Notes: generated by a model not told the origin, from the letters alone. A stretch of DNA of 7,712 nucleotides from CAWEHT01 sp963808455 (GCA_963808455.1 CAWEHT010000163.1:1-7712), one strand, 5' to 3'. Counted from the first letter of the stretch, positions 1-6,198 are shown. A program made the numbers and translations.

Positions 1-103
1 TTAGCACGCACGCGTTGCCCCTGCTCGGCCAGCATACGTGCCACAGCCTGACCGACCCCACCACCGCGCCCAGTACCACATGTAAATCGCTCTGGGTGAT
101 CAT
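1..103 (-). CDS. NAD(P)-binding Rossmann-fold epimerase/reductase, N-terminal fragment (partial, frameshifted)
   Basis: This is the start of a gene running off the left edge on the minus strand. ATG at 103 follows a strong ribosome binding site (AAAGAGGAG, seven bases away). The first frame reads MITQSDLHVVLGA. After a one-base correction near 58-70 the other frame gives GGVGQAVARMLAEQGQRVRA, so together they form the dinucleotide-binding beta-alpha-beta unit with its glycine motif, GAxGGVGQ. This is known from NAD-dependent epimerase/dehydratase and NmrA-like proteins. Only about 34 residues are visible, so the substrate is unknown. Uncorrected, the frame loses the glycine motif, which points to a missing base rather than a different protein. 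It follows the amidohydrolase in the same direction, separated by a 261-nt repeat-bearing spacer, so it is probably a separate unit. Family assignment is moderately sure; the exact subfamily is not. Confidence 0.6.
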   Translation of the reverse strand, partial: MITQSDLHVVLGAVVGSVRLWHVCWPSRGNACVL

Positions 104-188
104 TTCGTCTCCTCTTTTCGCGCTGGCTTTGCACTCTCACCGTGCGAAATCCAGACTAAGGGCTCGTAGAGGAATAACTTCCCGAACC

Positions 189-337
189 TGTCATCCTGAG
201 GCCGACTCCCTGACCGTGCCTAACGACTCAACGTGTCAGGCCGAAGGAATCCGTGCTGCCTATTCTCGGGCACGACGGATGCTTCGCTGGCGCGCCGCCG
301 CGGCGCTGGTTCTCTCGTCCACCCGCTCAGCATGACA
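189..337. repeat. REP/MITE-like inverted-repeat element
   Basis: The outer arms are TGTCATCCTGAG at 189-200 and CTCAGCATGACA at 326-337, inverted with 11 of 12 bases matching. An inner pair, GAAGGAATCCG (243-253) and CGGATGCTTCG (275-285), is also roughly inverted. The stretch lies between two minus-strand genes and codes for nothing convincing. The TGTCATCCTGAG and CTCAGCATGACA ends are typical of intergenic palindromic elements seen in many environmental bacterial genomes. A role in mRNA 3'-end structure or non-autonomous mobility is inference. Confidence 0.6.
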
Positions 338-364
338 GCAGCGGAAGTTATTGCTTTTCAGGTC

Positions 365-1987
365 CTACCCCTCGTAGACCACACGGCCGTCGAAGATCGT
401 CATGCAGGCGCGGGCGTCCGCAATCGCCATGGGTTCGACGTCGAAGATATCCCTGTCCAGGACGACCAGGTCGGCCAGCTTGCCGGGCGTGATGCTGCCC
501 AGCTGATGCCCGCGGCCGCTGGCCAGGGCGGTGCCCATCGTGTAGCCCCAGACGGCCTCTGCGACGGTCAGGCGTTGTTCGGGATGCCATCCCCCGGCCG
601 GCCAGCCGTTGCGGCGCTGGCGGGTGACGGCGGCATGGATGCCCCACATCGGGTCGGGATCGACGACCGGGCAGTCAGAGCCCGGCGCGAGGGGCACGCC
701 GGCATCCAGCATCGAGCGGAAGTTGTAGGCCAGGCGCGCCCTCTTGCCGACCGAAGCCTCGACCATTGGGATATCCTCGGTGACTTGCAGGGGTTGCACG
801 GACGCCACGACCCCGGCCCGCCGCAGCCGCGGCACATCTTCCGGCTGAATCATCTGGACGTGCTCGACGCGATGCGGGGCCGCGGGCGGGGCACAGAGGC
901 CGGGCCCTGCCGCCGCCCGCCTGTTGCGCAGCTCTTCCAGGCCGGCCAGCAGGCGGTGGTTGGCCTGATCGCCGATGGCGTGGATGGCAACGGCCAGGCC
1001 GGCATCCTCGGCTCGCTCGACGGCGGCCAGGATCTCTGAGACGGGCGTCAGGGAAATGCCGCAGCCGGGGCTGTCCTCATAAGGCTCGAGCATCCAGGCC
1101 GTGCGCACGCCCTGGCCGCCGTCGACGAAGAACTTGAGATGGCCGATGCGCAGGCGCTCATCGCCAAACCCGGTGCGCAGCCCCAGGGCGATCGCCTCGT
1201 CGATCCGTTCGCCGGGCAGGTGCATCCACACGCGCAGGTCCAGATCCCCGGCGGCCTGCAGCCGCTGCCAGGCGCGGAAAGCCGGGCGCCCGCAGACGCC
1301 GCCCATGACCCGGTAATCGTGCAGCCCGGTCAGGCCAAGCCGGTGCAGCCGGGCCATGCCGCCGCGCATCGCCGCCACCGTCTCGTCTTCCGTGGCCGGC
1401 GGCATGGTCTCGCTGACCAGATTGATTGCCAGGTCGCGCAGCAGCCCGTCCGGCCGGCCGCCGGCGTCGTGGCCGATCACGCCTCCGGGCGGATCGGGGG
1501 TGTCGCCGGTGATGCCGGCCTCGGCCAGAGCGGCGCTGTTGGCGACGGCCAGATGCATGTCGTTGCGATAGAGCAGCACGGGATGGCCGCCGGCAACGGC
1601 ATCCAGGTCGGCGCGACCCGGCAGGCGCCCATCGGCCCAAACGGTCTCATTCCAGCCCTGGCCCACGATCCAACGCGGGGCCATGCCGGCCGCGGCGGCC
1701 TGCCCCACCCCTTCGAGCACCGCGGCCAGCGAGGGTGAGCCGGCCAGGTCCAGCCCGTGCAGGCCGAGGGTCCAATTCCAGTAGTGAAAATGGCCGTCCA
1801 CCAGGCCCGGCAGCACGAGCCGCCCGGCCAGATCCACCACCCGCTCGCCGGGGCGAGCCAGCCCGCGGATCTTTTCGTCGCTGCCCACGGCGAAGATGTG
1901 GCCGTCGCGGAGCGCCACGGCGGTAGCGTTCGGCGCAGCCGGGTCCTGGGTGTGCAAATGTCCGTTCAGCAAAAGCAAGTCACGCAA
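365..1987 (-). CDS. YtcJ-like amidohydrolase (Amidohydrolase_3 family)
   Basis: This is an intact 540-residue metal-dependent hydrolase of the YtcJ / N-substituted formamide deformylase branch of the amidohydrolase superfamily, expected to be cytoplasmic (no signal peptide seen). The N-terminal composite beta-sandwich (DLLLLNGHLHTQD, then AVALRDGHIFAVG) leads to the metal motif H66-x-H68 in LVDGHFH. Further candidate active-site residues are K285 (HLKFFVDGGQG), H336 (AIHAIGDQANH), H372/H376 (PHRVEHVQM) and D438 (APGSDCPVVDP). The C-terminal signature ITPGKLADLVVLDRDIF closes the sandwich. Length matches the family (about 520-560). The start appears to be TTG at 1987, preceded by AAAGGA about ten bases upstream; no ATG fits better. 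It lies 146 nt after the methyltransferase and is probably in the same regulated unit. Family membership is sure. The substrate (an N-acyl, N-formyl or cyclic amide) is not determinable. Confidence 0.93.
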   Translation of the reverse strand: MRDLLLLNGHLHTQDPAAPNATAVALRDGHIFAVGSDEKIRGLARPGERVVDLAGRLVLPGLVDGHFHYWNWTLGLHGLDLAGSPSLAAVLEGVGQAAAAGMAPRWIVGQGWNETVWADGRLPGRADLDAVAGGHPVLLYRNDMHLAVANSAALAEAGITGDTPDPPGGVIGHDAGGRPDGLLRDLAINLVSETMPPATEDETVAAMRGGMARLHRLGLTGLHDYRVMGGVCGRPAFRAWQRLQAAGDLDLRVWMHLPGERIDEAIALGLRTGFGDERLRIGHLKFFVDGGQGVRTAWMLEPYEDSPGCGISLTPVSEILAAVERAEDAGLAVAIHAIGDQANHRLLAGLEELRNRRAAAGPGLCAPPAAPHRVEHVQMIQPEDVPRLRRAGVVASVQPLQVTEDIPMVEASVGKRARLAYNFRSMLDAGVPLAPGSDCPVVDPDPMWGIHAAVTRQRRNGWPAGGWHPEQRLTVAEAVWGYTMGTALASGRGHQLGSITPGKLADLVVLDRDIFDVEPMAIADARACMTIFDGRVVYEG

Positions 1988-2036
1988 GGTAAGCAGGTCC
2001 TTTCCTGTACTGATCGCGGAGTGAAATTGCGCCCGG

Positions 2037-2081
2037 CGACTGGAAGTCGCTGCAACTCCGGCAAAGCCGGCCTGCGCCGGC
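2037..2081. repeat. Intergenic hairpin repeat, copy 1
   Basis: The spacer between the methyltransferase and the amidohydrolase holds CGACTGGAAGTCGCTGCAAC, and its first 30 bases (2037-2066) match 26 of 30 bases at 6915-6944. It ends in a perfect hairpin: GCCGGC, loop CTGC, GCCGGC (2066-2081). No run of T follows on either strand, so this is not a textbook terminator, although it could stabilise the end of the upstream transcript. Two well-separated copies in non-coding DNA suggest a dispersed repeat family. Confidence 0.6.
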
Positions 2082-2133
2082 TACCTGAACCGGGGCAATC
2101 GACCCCATTGCGGCGCCGGATGAATGGCAAGTT

Positions 2134-3623
2134 TCAGCTGCCGGCGGCGTTGGCAGGGGCGTTCCCGAGAGCGCCCGGCTCTTGCCCGGCCCGTACCACC
2201 ACGGCGTGGAGGCACGCCCTGATGTCCGGCGGCAGCGGCTGGCCCTGATGGCCGGCCAGCAGGCGGTTGACGCAGGCGGCCGCCCGCTCGCCCAGGGTTT
2301 GCCCGCCGCGCGGCCTGCCACTGGCTGAAGTTGCCGCGATCGAACACGCGGGGATACCAACCCTCGCGCACGTGGCGGAGGGTATGGTCGCACGTCAGAT
2401 ACTGGCCGTCGGGGCCAATCTCGTCGATCAGGTCCAGCGGCACGGTTTCGTCGTCGATCACGGCCGGCGCCAGGCAACTCTTGATCCAGCTGACGATCTC
2501 GTCGCAGATCACCAGCTGCGCCAGCGAGCCGCACAGGCCCGATTCCAGGTAGCCCAGATCGTGGATCAGGTTGGGGCCGCCGAGCGTTTCGCTCATCAGG
2601 GTCAACGCGGCTTCGGCGGCGGCCTGCTGGTCCACGAGCTTCGAGTCGCTGCAGCCGGCCAGGCCGAACGTAGGCAGGCGGCAGCTGTGGGCCAGGGCCT
2701 GGGCGGTGCTGCCCCAATTGGGCGTGCAGTAGGGGCTGATCAGGGTGCGCATATCCATCGCCGCGCCGCCCCAACCGGGCGCAATGAACGGCGCGCCCTC
2801 GCATTTGAGCTGGGAAAGGACCAGCCCCGCCAGCACACCGGCATGGATCATGGCCACGGAGCCGGGCTGAGTGATCGGCCCGGTGCTGCCGCCCAGGACC
2901 ACCGGGATGTACAGGGCCGGCAGCCCCTTGCCGGCCAGGAAGAGCAGTTTTTGCAGGGCATCTTCGTTATGGCGCAAGCCGGTCGTGACGTTGATGTAGC
3001 AGGCGATGTTCGGCTGGCGGCGCAGCGCCTCGGCGCCACCGGCGACGATCTCGGCCATCTCGACCGCATCGGCCGTGCCCGAGAATTCATTGGTGACGAA
3101 GATGATCGGCTTCGTGGTGGTCTCGAGCATGACCTCCATCTGGCAGCGGTCGCTGACCATCGTGTTGACGTCGCCGGGCAGGAACATCGACATCACGAAG
3201 TCGATGTTGGGCAGCACGTCGCACAGCGTGATGGCGTCCACGACGTCTTGCAGCACCGGTTGGCGGCGCCGGCCATCCCGATGATCCAGGATGTGCAGGC
3301 AGTCGGACCCGCTGCCGTAGTAGACCCGGTCCTCTTCGGCGAAGACGGCCGGGCGGCCGTCCCGGTCGTGGAGCACGACGCGTTCGGCGCGGTCGCCAGG
3401 GCGCGCTCGACCAGCGTGGCCGGGATGCGCACCCGGTTGCCCTCGCTGACCGAGGCGCCCGCCTGGCGGAGCATCTCGACGGCCTCGGGCAGGTACAGGC
3501 GCACGCCCGTCCGGGCCAGGATTTCCAGGCCGGCTTCGTGCAGCCGGCGGCAACCTTCCGCAGAAAGGCGCCCGACCCGGAGGCCGGGGGCGACGCGATC
3601 GTCGGGGGTGCGGCGGTCATCAC
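2134..3623 (-). CDS. Trimethylamine methyltransferase (MttB/COG5598) family protein, non-pyrrolysine, frameshifted as assembled
   Basis: MttB-family proteins move a methyl group from a quaternary or tertiary amine to a corrinoid protein; non-pyrrolysine members include the glycine-betaine methyltransferase MtgB. Read through three corrections, this gives about 495 residues, the family's usual length. The blocks in order are: LSAEGCRRLHEAGLEILARTGV near the N-terminus; YYGSGSDCLHILDHRDG; then DVVDAITLCDVLPNIDFVMS, ETTTKPIIFVTNEFSG and HTLRHVREGWYPRVFDRGNF near the C-terminus. No in-frame amber codon occurs, so pyrrolysine is not used. The likely start is GTG 3623 or ATG 3620, five to eight bases after GAGGAGGG and overlapping the regulator's TGA. 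Frame changes are inferred near 3586-3590 (a G5 run), at 3384-3387 (a missing base restores APERVVLHD) and near 2310-2322 (an extra base; corrected it reads GGQTLGERAAACVNRLLAG and stops at 2134). An alternative start, ATG 3639, lacks a ribosome site. No corrinoid-protein gene is in the window. Confidence 0.82.
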
Positions 3624-4360
3624 TGAATACCCTCCTCATTTTGCCGGTGGTTTGTCTCCGGGGACGAATCAAGATCGTGGGCCAACACCTCCCAGACCTC
3701 GGTGATGTAATCGGCCACGATGCGGCGGGCTGCCTGCCCATCCCCCGCGGCCAGGGCTTCGATCAGGGCCACATGGTTCAGGCGATCGCGCTCGCCCCGC
3801 CAGGCGCGTTCGGCGACGCCGGCCGGATCGGCCAGGCGGCGAGCGTAGAACATCATGGGGTCCATGCGGTTCCAGATCTCGTCCAGCGTGCGGCTAAGGA
3901 GCCGGTGGCCGCTGGCGCGGATGGCGATCTCATGGAAGGCGCGATTGGCCTCGCGTAGCGTGCCCGATGCTCGAATCCTCGGCCGTCACGTAGGTCTCCG
4001 GCAGCAGCCGGCGCATCTCGTCCAGCTCGGCAGGCGTGATGCGCCGGGCTGCCAGCTCAAAGGCCCATCCTTCCAGGACCGCGGCAGGAGTAGGCTTCCG
4101 CCAGCTCGGCCGCCGAAAGGTCGATGACCCTTACCCCCCGGTAGGGCTGACGTGTGGCCAGGCCGTTGGCGACCAGCTTGTCGAGGGCGTCGCGGACGGT
4201 GATCTGGCTGACGCCGAACTCCGCCGCCAGGGCCTTCTGGTGCAGAGGCTCGCCAGGCCTCAGCCGGCCCTGAAGGATCGCGCGGCCCAGCGCATCCGAG
4301 ACGGCGTCGGCGCGAGACCATCGCGGACCTGAAAACGAGCAACTCACGCAGGCCGGACAC
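3620..4360 (-). CDS. GntR-family transcriptional regulator, FCD (FadR-type) subfamily, frameshifted as assembled
   Basis: This is a DNA-binding repressor or activator, probably controlling the downstream methyltransferase and amidohydrolase. The reconstructed protein is 247 residues, normal for FCD regulators. The winged helix spans about residues 17-80, with SDALGRAILQGRLRPGEPL and the recognition helix AAEFGVSQITVRDALDKL, then the wing YRGVRVI. The FCD ligand domain follows: ELAEAY, AVLEGWAFELAARRITPAEL, EANRAFHEIAIRASGHRLL and NHVALIEALAAGDGQAARRI. Start choice: GTG 4360 has GGAGGGAG five bases upstream and reads SGLRELLVFRSAMVSR before a one-base slip near 4308-4316. A later in-frame GTG at 4347 avoids that slip but has no such site. 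Further slips are near 4080-4092 and 3962-3972. H144 and H197 of the usual FCD metal site are present; the expected Asp and last His appear as N140 and D218. Its stop overlaps the methyltransferase start, implying translational coupling. Confidence 0.85.
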
Positions 4361-4373
4361 GGCTCCCTCCGAT

Positions 4374-4397
4374 TGATATATTATCGATAATATATCA
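4374..4397. promoter_or_regulatory. 24-bp perfect palindrome, probable operator of the GntR/FCD regulator
   Basis: The half-site TGATATATTATC (4374-4385) is followed directly by its exact reverse complement (4386-4397). It is the only strongly AT-rich patch in this GC-rich stretch. It lies immediately upstream of the regulator's ribosome binding site and contains the promoter's -10. GntR/FCD proteins bind short palindromes as dimers and often repress themselves. That this protein binds here is inference from position and symmetry. Confidence 0.8.
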
Positions 4398-4417
4398 CGG
4401 CCGGCGGGCCCTGGCAA
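4389..4417 (-). promoter_or_regulatory. Sigma70-type promoter for the regulator-methyltransferase-amidohydrolase unit
   Basis: On the minus strand, the -35 is TTGCCA (4417-4412, five of six consensus bases). A 17-nt spacer separates it from the -10 TATATT (4394-4389, five of six). The -10 lies inside the palindrome at 4374-4397, so a bound regulator would block polymerase. Transcription should begin near 4382, giving a short leader to the GTG start at 4360. Confidence 0.7.
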
Positions 4418-4549
4418 GGGCGAGGCATCCCTTGCTCAGGGCCAAGCCGTGTTGCGGGGCCCCGCCAAACCAGGACGCAGCTTCTGGATGGGAGGTGCGG
4501 TTGGAGGTTTCGCGTGGCGACGGCCTCGCTCATGCGGGGCGGCGTGTAC

Positions 4550-4606
4550 GTTTGGACCACGCGGCGGGTGGCGTTTGGACCATGCAGCGGGTGCCGTTTG
4601 GACCAC
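4550..4606. repeat. Three tandem copies of a 23-bp unit (GTTTGGACCAY core)
   Basis: GTTTGGACCAC begins at 4550, GTTTGGACCAT at 4573 and GTTTGGACCAC at 4596, exactly 23 bp apart. The 12-nt spacers are similar to each other (GCGGCGGGTGGC and GCAGCGGGTGCC), so these are true tandem repeats and not CRISPR repeats with unique spacers. A near copy of the core in inverted orientation (GTGGTCCAGAC) occurs at 4757-4767. Confidence 0.8.
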
Positions 4607-4617
4607 GGAGGCGCGAG

Positions 4618-4767
4618 CGTAGCGAAGTGCACGAAGCGCGAAGTCACGAAGGGGCACCGCCGCGGCCCGGCCGGGCTGGACGTGCCGCAATGCTCGGCGG
4701 CCCCCTGGTCGCGCCCGGGCGTTTTCGTGCGTTTTCGTGTCGCTTTCGCGGCTTTCGTGGTCCAGAC
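4618..4767. repeat. Opposed arrays of TTCGTG-type short repeats forming an imperfect inverted repeat
   Basis: On the minus strand, about 4651-4618 reads CTTCGTGACTTCGCGCTTCG and continues with further CTTCG units, ending in GTGGTCCAAAC. On the plus strand, 4721-4760 holds four TTTCGTG-like units spaced about 10 nt apart (4723, 4733, 4744, 4753), ending in GTGGTCCAGAC at 4757-4767. The arms face each other across about 70 nt. This could fold in RNA or be a decayed mobile or recombinational repeat. No function is known to me. Confidence 0.5.
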
Positions 4768-4890
4768 GCCGACGCCGCCAGCGGCACGCGAGGGGCTGCG
4801 CCGGCGAACCTTGGGCTGACCCCTTGCCGATCGCCGGATGGCGGGCGAGATGTGCGCCCACGCGGCAGCAGGGTGATCTCATAAGAAGGA

Positions 4891-4995
4891 AATGGAAGCC
4901 TGCATTAAGCGCATCAAATATGCACGGGAGGTCCTTGGAGTCGGAAAATAGATTGGATAGAACACTGGGATGGTTCCGACGTCGTCCTTACGAAC
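4891..4995 (+). pseudogene. Possible short gene relic, unidentified
   Basis: After AGAAGGAA, an ATG at about 4891 opens a short frame ending EACIKRIKYAREVLGVGK before a TAG. One base over, the next frame continues KIDWIEHWDGSDVVLTNRS. The composition (Trp, Asp, Ile, Tyr) looks more protein-like than the surrounding GC-rich noise. A one-base slip at about 4941-4947 would join the two pieces. The frame then runs into the end of the convergent immunity-like gene. I do not recognise a family, and it may be chance. Confidence 0.25.
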
Positions 4996-4998
4996 CGG

Positions 4999-5305
4999 TC
5001 AGCAATCGAAGGCGAACCAGCAATACGCATTGCGCAACCTCTGGTCGTCGAGCACGAACTCGCGGATTGCACCGGGAAGCTGCGAGCGTTGCCACCGGCA
5101 CTCCAGGCGACCCGCCTCCATGCGTTCATCTTCAGGAGCCGCCGCGCGGGCGGCCCTGATCGCGTAGGCCGCCGCACCCAGCTCGTGGGCGGCCACATGC
5201 GCCACCGCCGCGGCCTGTCCGGCTGCGTAGGCCGCCTCTCTGGCCGCGCCGCGCAGCTCTCTGGCCGCGCCCATGGCGTGTCCGGCGGCGGTACGGGCTT
5301 GAGTT
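4999..5305 (-). pseudogene. Imm-5-like putative immunity protein, C-terminal fragment lacking its N-terminus
   Basis: The frame, open from about 5305 down to TGA at 4999, gives an alanine-rich helical segment (AAREAAYAAGQAAAVAHVAA, HELGAAAYAIRAARAAAPED). It is followed by the conserved tail WQRSQLPGAIREFVLDDQRL and RNAYCWFAF. This matches the C-terminal half of the family annotated as putative immunity protein (Imm-5-like), which is normally about 150-180 residues. Here only about 100 remain: a TGA lies just upstream at about 5306-5308 in this frame, and no N-terminal portion is seen beyond it. An internal ATG at 5274 could start a 91-residue product, but without a clear ribosome site. The fragment is convergent to the relic at 4891 and back-to-back with the toxin-antitoxin promoter. 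Truncation by the insertion or recombination that brought in the neighbouring cassette is plausible; another one-base slip is also possible. Confidence 0.65.
5236..5271. repeat. 15-bp direct repeat within the immunity-like coding sequence
   Basis: CTCTCTGGCCGCGCC occurs exactly at 5236-5250 and again at 5257-5271, 21 bp apart. On the coding strand each copy encodes GAARE-like residues, so this is an in-frame seven-codon duplication in the alanine-rich helix. Confidence 0.7.
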
Positions 5306-5343
5306 CATGGTAATTTCACCAATACATCTCCTCCAGGCCCGGC

Positions 5344-5372
5344 TTGACATCGAGCCGCTGCCGTTCTACACT
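5344..5372 (+). promoter_or_regulatory. Sigma70 promoter of the toxin-antitoxin operon
   Basis: TTGACA (5344-5349, perfect consensus) is followed by a 17-nt spacer and TACACT (5367-5372, four of six). Transcription would begin near 5380, about 30 nt before the antitoxin ATG. Confidence 0.75.
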
Positions 5373-5383
5373 ATGTCCATAGT
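5370..5383. promoter_or_regulatory. Palindromic operator candidate overlapping the toxin-antitoxin -10
   Basis: ACTATG-TC-CATAGT is a perfect inverted repeat, partly covering the -10 and the transcription start. A second 8-bp palindrome, GTCATGAC (5382-5389), adjoins it. Phd/YefM antitoxins, alone or with their toxin, repress their own promoter through such sites. Binding here is inferred. Confidence 0.65.
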
Positions 5384-5410
5384 CATGACCAGAGGCACGA
5401 GGGCGCAGGG

Positions 5411-5641
5411 ATGTTCACGATATCCAAAGGCAAGCTCAAGGCCCAGATGTTGAGCATCTTTCGCCAGATCGAAGAGACGGGCGAGGAAGTGATCGTCACC
5501 GACAACAACCGGCCCGTCCTGCGCATCCAACGTATTGACCCGCGCAGGCCCGTCGAAGAGGTCTTCGGGGACGTGCGCGGCAAATTGGTCTGCAGTGAAG
5601 ACCTCGACATCCCAACCACTGACGAATGGGGAACGGTCTAG
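5411..5641 (+). CDS. Type II antitoxin, Phd/YefM family
   Basis: This is a 76-residue antitoxin that should bind and neutralise the adjacent PIN toxin and repress the shared promoter. The N-terminal Phd/YefM fold is recognisable in FTISKGKLKAQMLSIFRQIE, then the hallmark EEVIVTDNNRPVLRI. The C-terminal part (EEVFGDVRGKLVCSEDLDIP) matches the toxin-binding tail of antitoxins paired with PIN proteins, often ending near DxPxxDEWG as here (DIPTTDEWGTV). ATG 5411 follows GAGGG about seven bases upstream. The TAG stop at 5639-5641 directly abuts the toxin ATG, the coupled arrangement usual for these pairs. The gene is intact, and its leader is duplicated at 7033-7087. Confidence 0.92.
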   Translation: MFTISKGKLKAQMLSIFRQIEETGEEVIVTDNNRPVLRIQRIDPRRPVEEVFGDVRGKLVCSEDLDIPTTDEWGTV

Positions 5642-6023
5642 ATGATCGTTCTGGACACCTCAGCTCTGCTCCGATGGGTATTCGATGACGGGCAATTGTC
5701 GGCGCCGGCTGCCAAAGCCATCGCACAGGCCGACCGCATCCTGGTCTGTTCCATATCGCTGTGGGAGATCGGTATCAAGGTCCAGCGCGGGAAGCTGGGC
5801 ATACCCATCTTGGCGTGCGCGAGTTGGCCGCGCGGCTGCACCGCACGGAGCGGGTCGAAGTGCTGGCCGTGGACGAGCAGATTGGCTCGCGAACCTGGAA
5901 CTGCCCTGGGACCACCGGGACCCGGCCGGCCGCACAATTGTCGCGACGGCGCGCCTGCTGGGCTGCCCGCTGGTCACGCCAGATGGGCCCATCCACGAGT
6001 TCTATCCGAGCGCCATCTGGTAA
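5642..6023 (+). CDS. PIN-domain toxin (VapC-type ribonuclease), frameshifted as assembled
   Basis: VapC toxins are Mg-dependent endoribonucleases that cleave tRNA or rRNA. The first frame reads MIVLDTSALLRWVFDD through CSISLWEIGIKVQRGKLGIP. Adding a base near 5806-5812 gives LGVRELAARLHRTERVEVLA and VDEQI; adding another at 5881-5884 (TT for TTT) gives WLANLELPWDHRDPAGRTIV, ATARLLGCPLVTPDGPIHEF and YPSAIW, stopping at TAA 6021-6023. The result is about 127 residues, normal for the family. Candidate catalytic acids are D5, E42, D94 and D115. As assembled, only about 56 residues of correct frame precede the first slip, so without the missing bases the toxin would be dead while the antitoxin stays intact. 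Both slips are single-base losses, which favours a sequence error, but real inactivation cannot be excluded. Confidence 0.88.
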
Positions 6024-6098
6024 GCCGGCCCAGGGGCTAAGGTCAAGGGCCAAAGCGCCATTTCCTGAGCAGGGGACCGGCTCACCGAAGTACTTTTC

Positions 6099-6143
6099 CA
6101 TCATGCACCTCGCCTTTGCTTGCACCGGCGCATTTCACGCCGG
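6099..6143 (-). other. Leader and start of an orphan minus-strand transcript
   Basis: Downstream of the minus-strand promoter, the leader holds a hairpin (CCGGCG, loop CATTTCA, CGCCGG at 6125-6143) and then AGGCGAGG close to two ATG codons (6104 and 6101). The frame begins MMEKYFGEPVPCSGN and runs only into the antisense of the toxin gene, so no full protein is supported. It looks like the 5' end of a gene whose body was lost, or an expressed antisense leader. Confidence 0.35.
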
Positions 6144-6147
6144 CACT

Positions 6148-6175
6148 TGTATCATTGTAGCAATGTATCATTGTA
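6148..6175. promoter_or_regulatory. Two direct repeats of a 12-bp operator-like motif
   Basis: TGTATCATTGTA occurs exactly at 6148-6159 and 6164-6175, a period of 16 bp. Between and across them lie inverted elements such as CAATG-TAT-CATTG (6161-6173). The right-hand copy covers the -10 of the minus-strand promoter and the left-hand one lies just past its start site, a typical repressor layout. Confidence 0.7.
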
Positions 6176-6198
6176 TACCAGAGCGGGGGTTTTGTCAA
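6170..6198 (-). promoter_or_regulatory. Near-consensus sigma70 promoter reading leftward
   Basis: On the minus strand, TTGACA (6198-6193, perfect) is followed by a 17-nt spacer and TACAAT (6175-6170, five of six). It points toward the 3' end of the toxin gene, with no intact gene downstream. It is the best promoter match I see in the window. Confidence 0.75.

Larger units (their letters stand above)
4418..4890. other. Non-coding, repeat-rich stretch
   Basis: No gene is supported here on either strand. Several overlapping open frames exist in both directions, but their translations are Arg/Pro/Ala-rich and resemble no family, as expected from high GC. The stretch holds the 23-bp tandem repeat at 4550-4606 and two opposed arrays of TTCGTG-like units. 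The rest (4418-4549 and 4767-4890) shows nothing I can assign. Confidence 0.6.

Noticed and set aside
1139..1738. Long plus-strand frame opposite the amidohydrolase
   Set aside because: It is the antisense shadow of a clearly conserved, intact gene.
2066..2081. Rho-independent terminator
   Set aside because: The hairpin is strong but no U-run follows on either strand.
2134..3623. Pyrrolysine (amber) codon within the MttB homologue
   Set aside because: No in-frame TAG occurs across the conserved region; the gene is of the non-pyrrolysine type.
2267..3958. Very long plus-strand open frame (563 codons) opposite the methyltransferase
   Set aside because: It is a GC-driven shadow: the translation resembles no family, while the minus strand gives continuous MttB and FCD motifs over the same bases.
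4550..4606. Minimal CRISPR array
   Set aside because: Only three units, short 11-12-nt repeats, similar rather than unique spacers, and no cas genes.
4432..4884. Overlapping 100-150 codon frames on both strands
   Set aside because: The translations are low-complexity Arg/Ala/Pro sequences over repeat DNA with no recognisable family.
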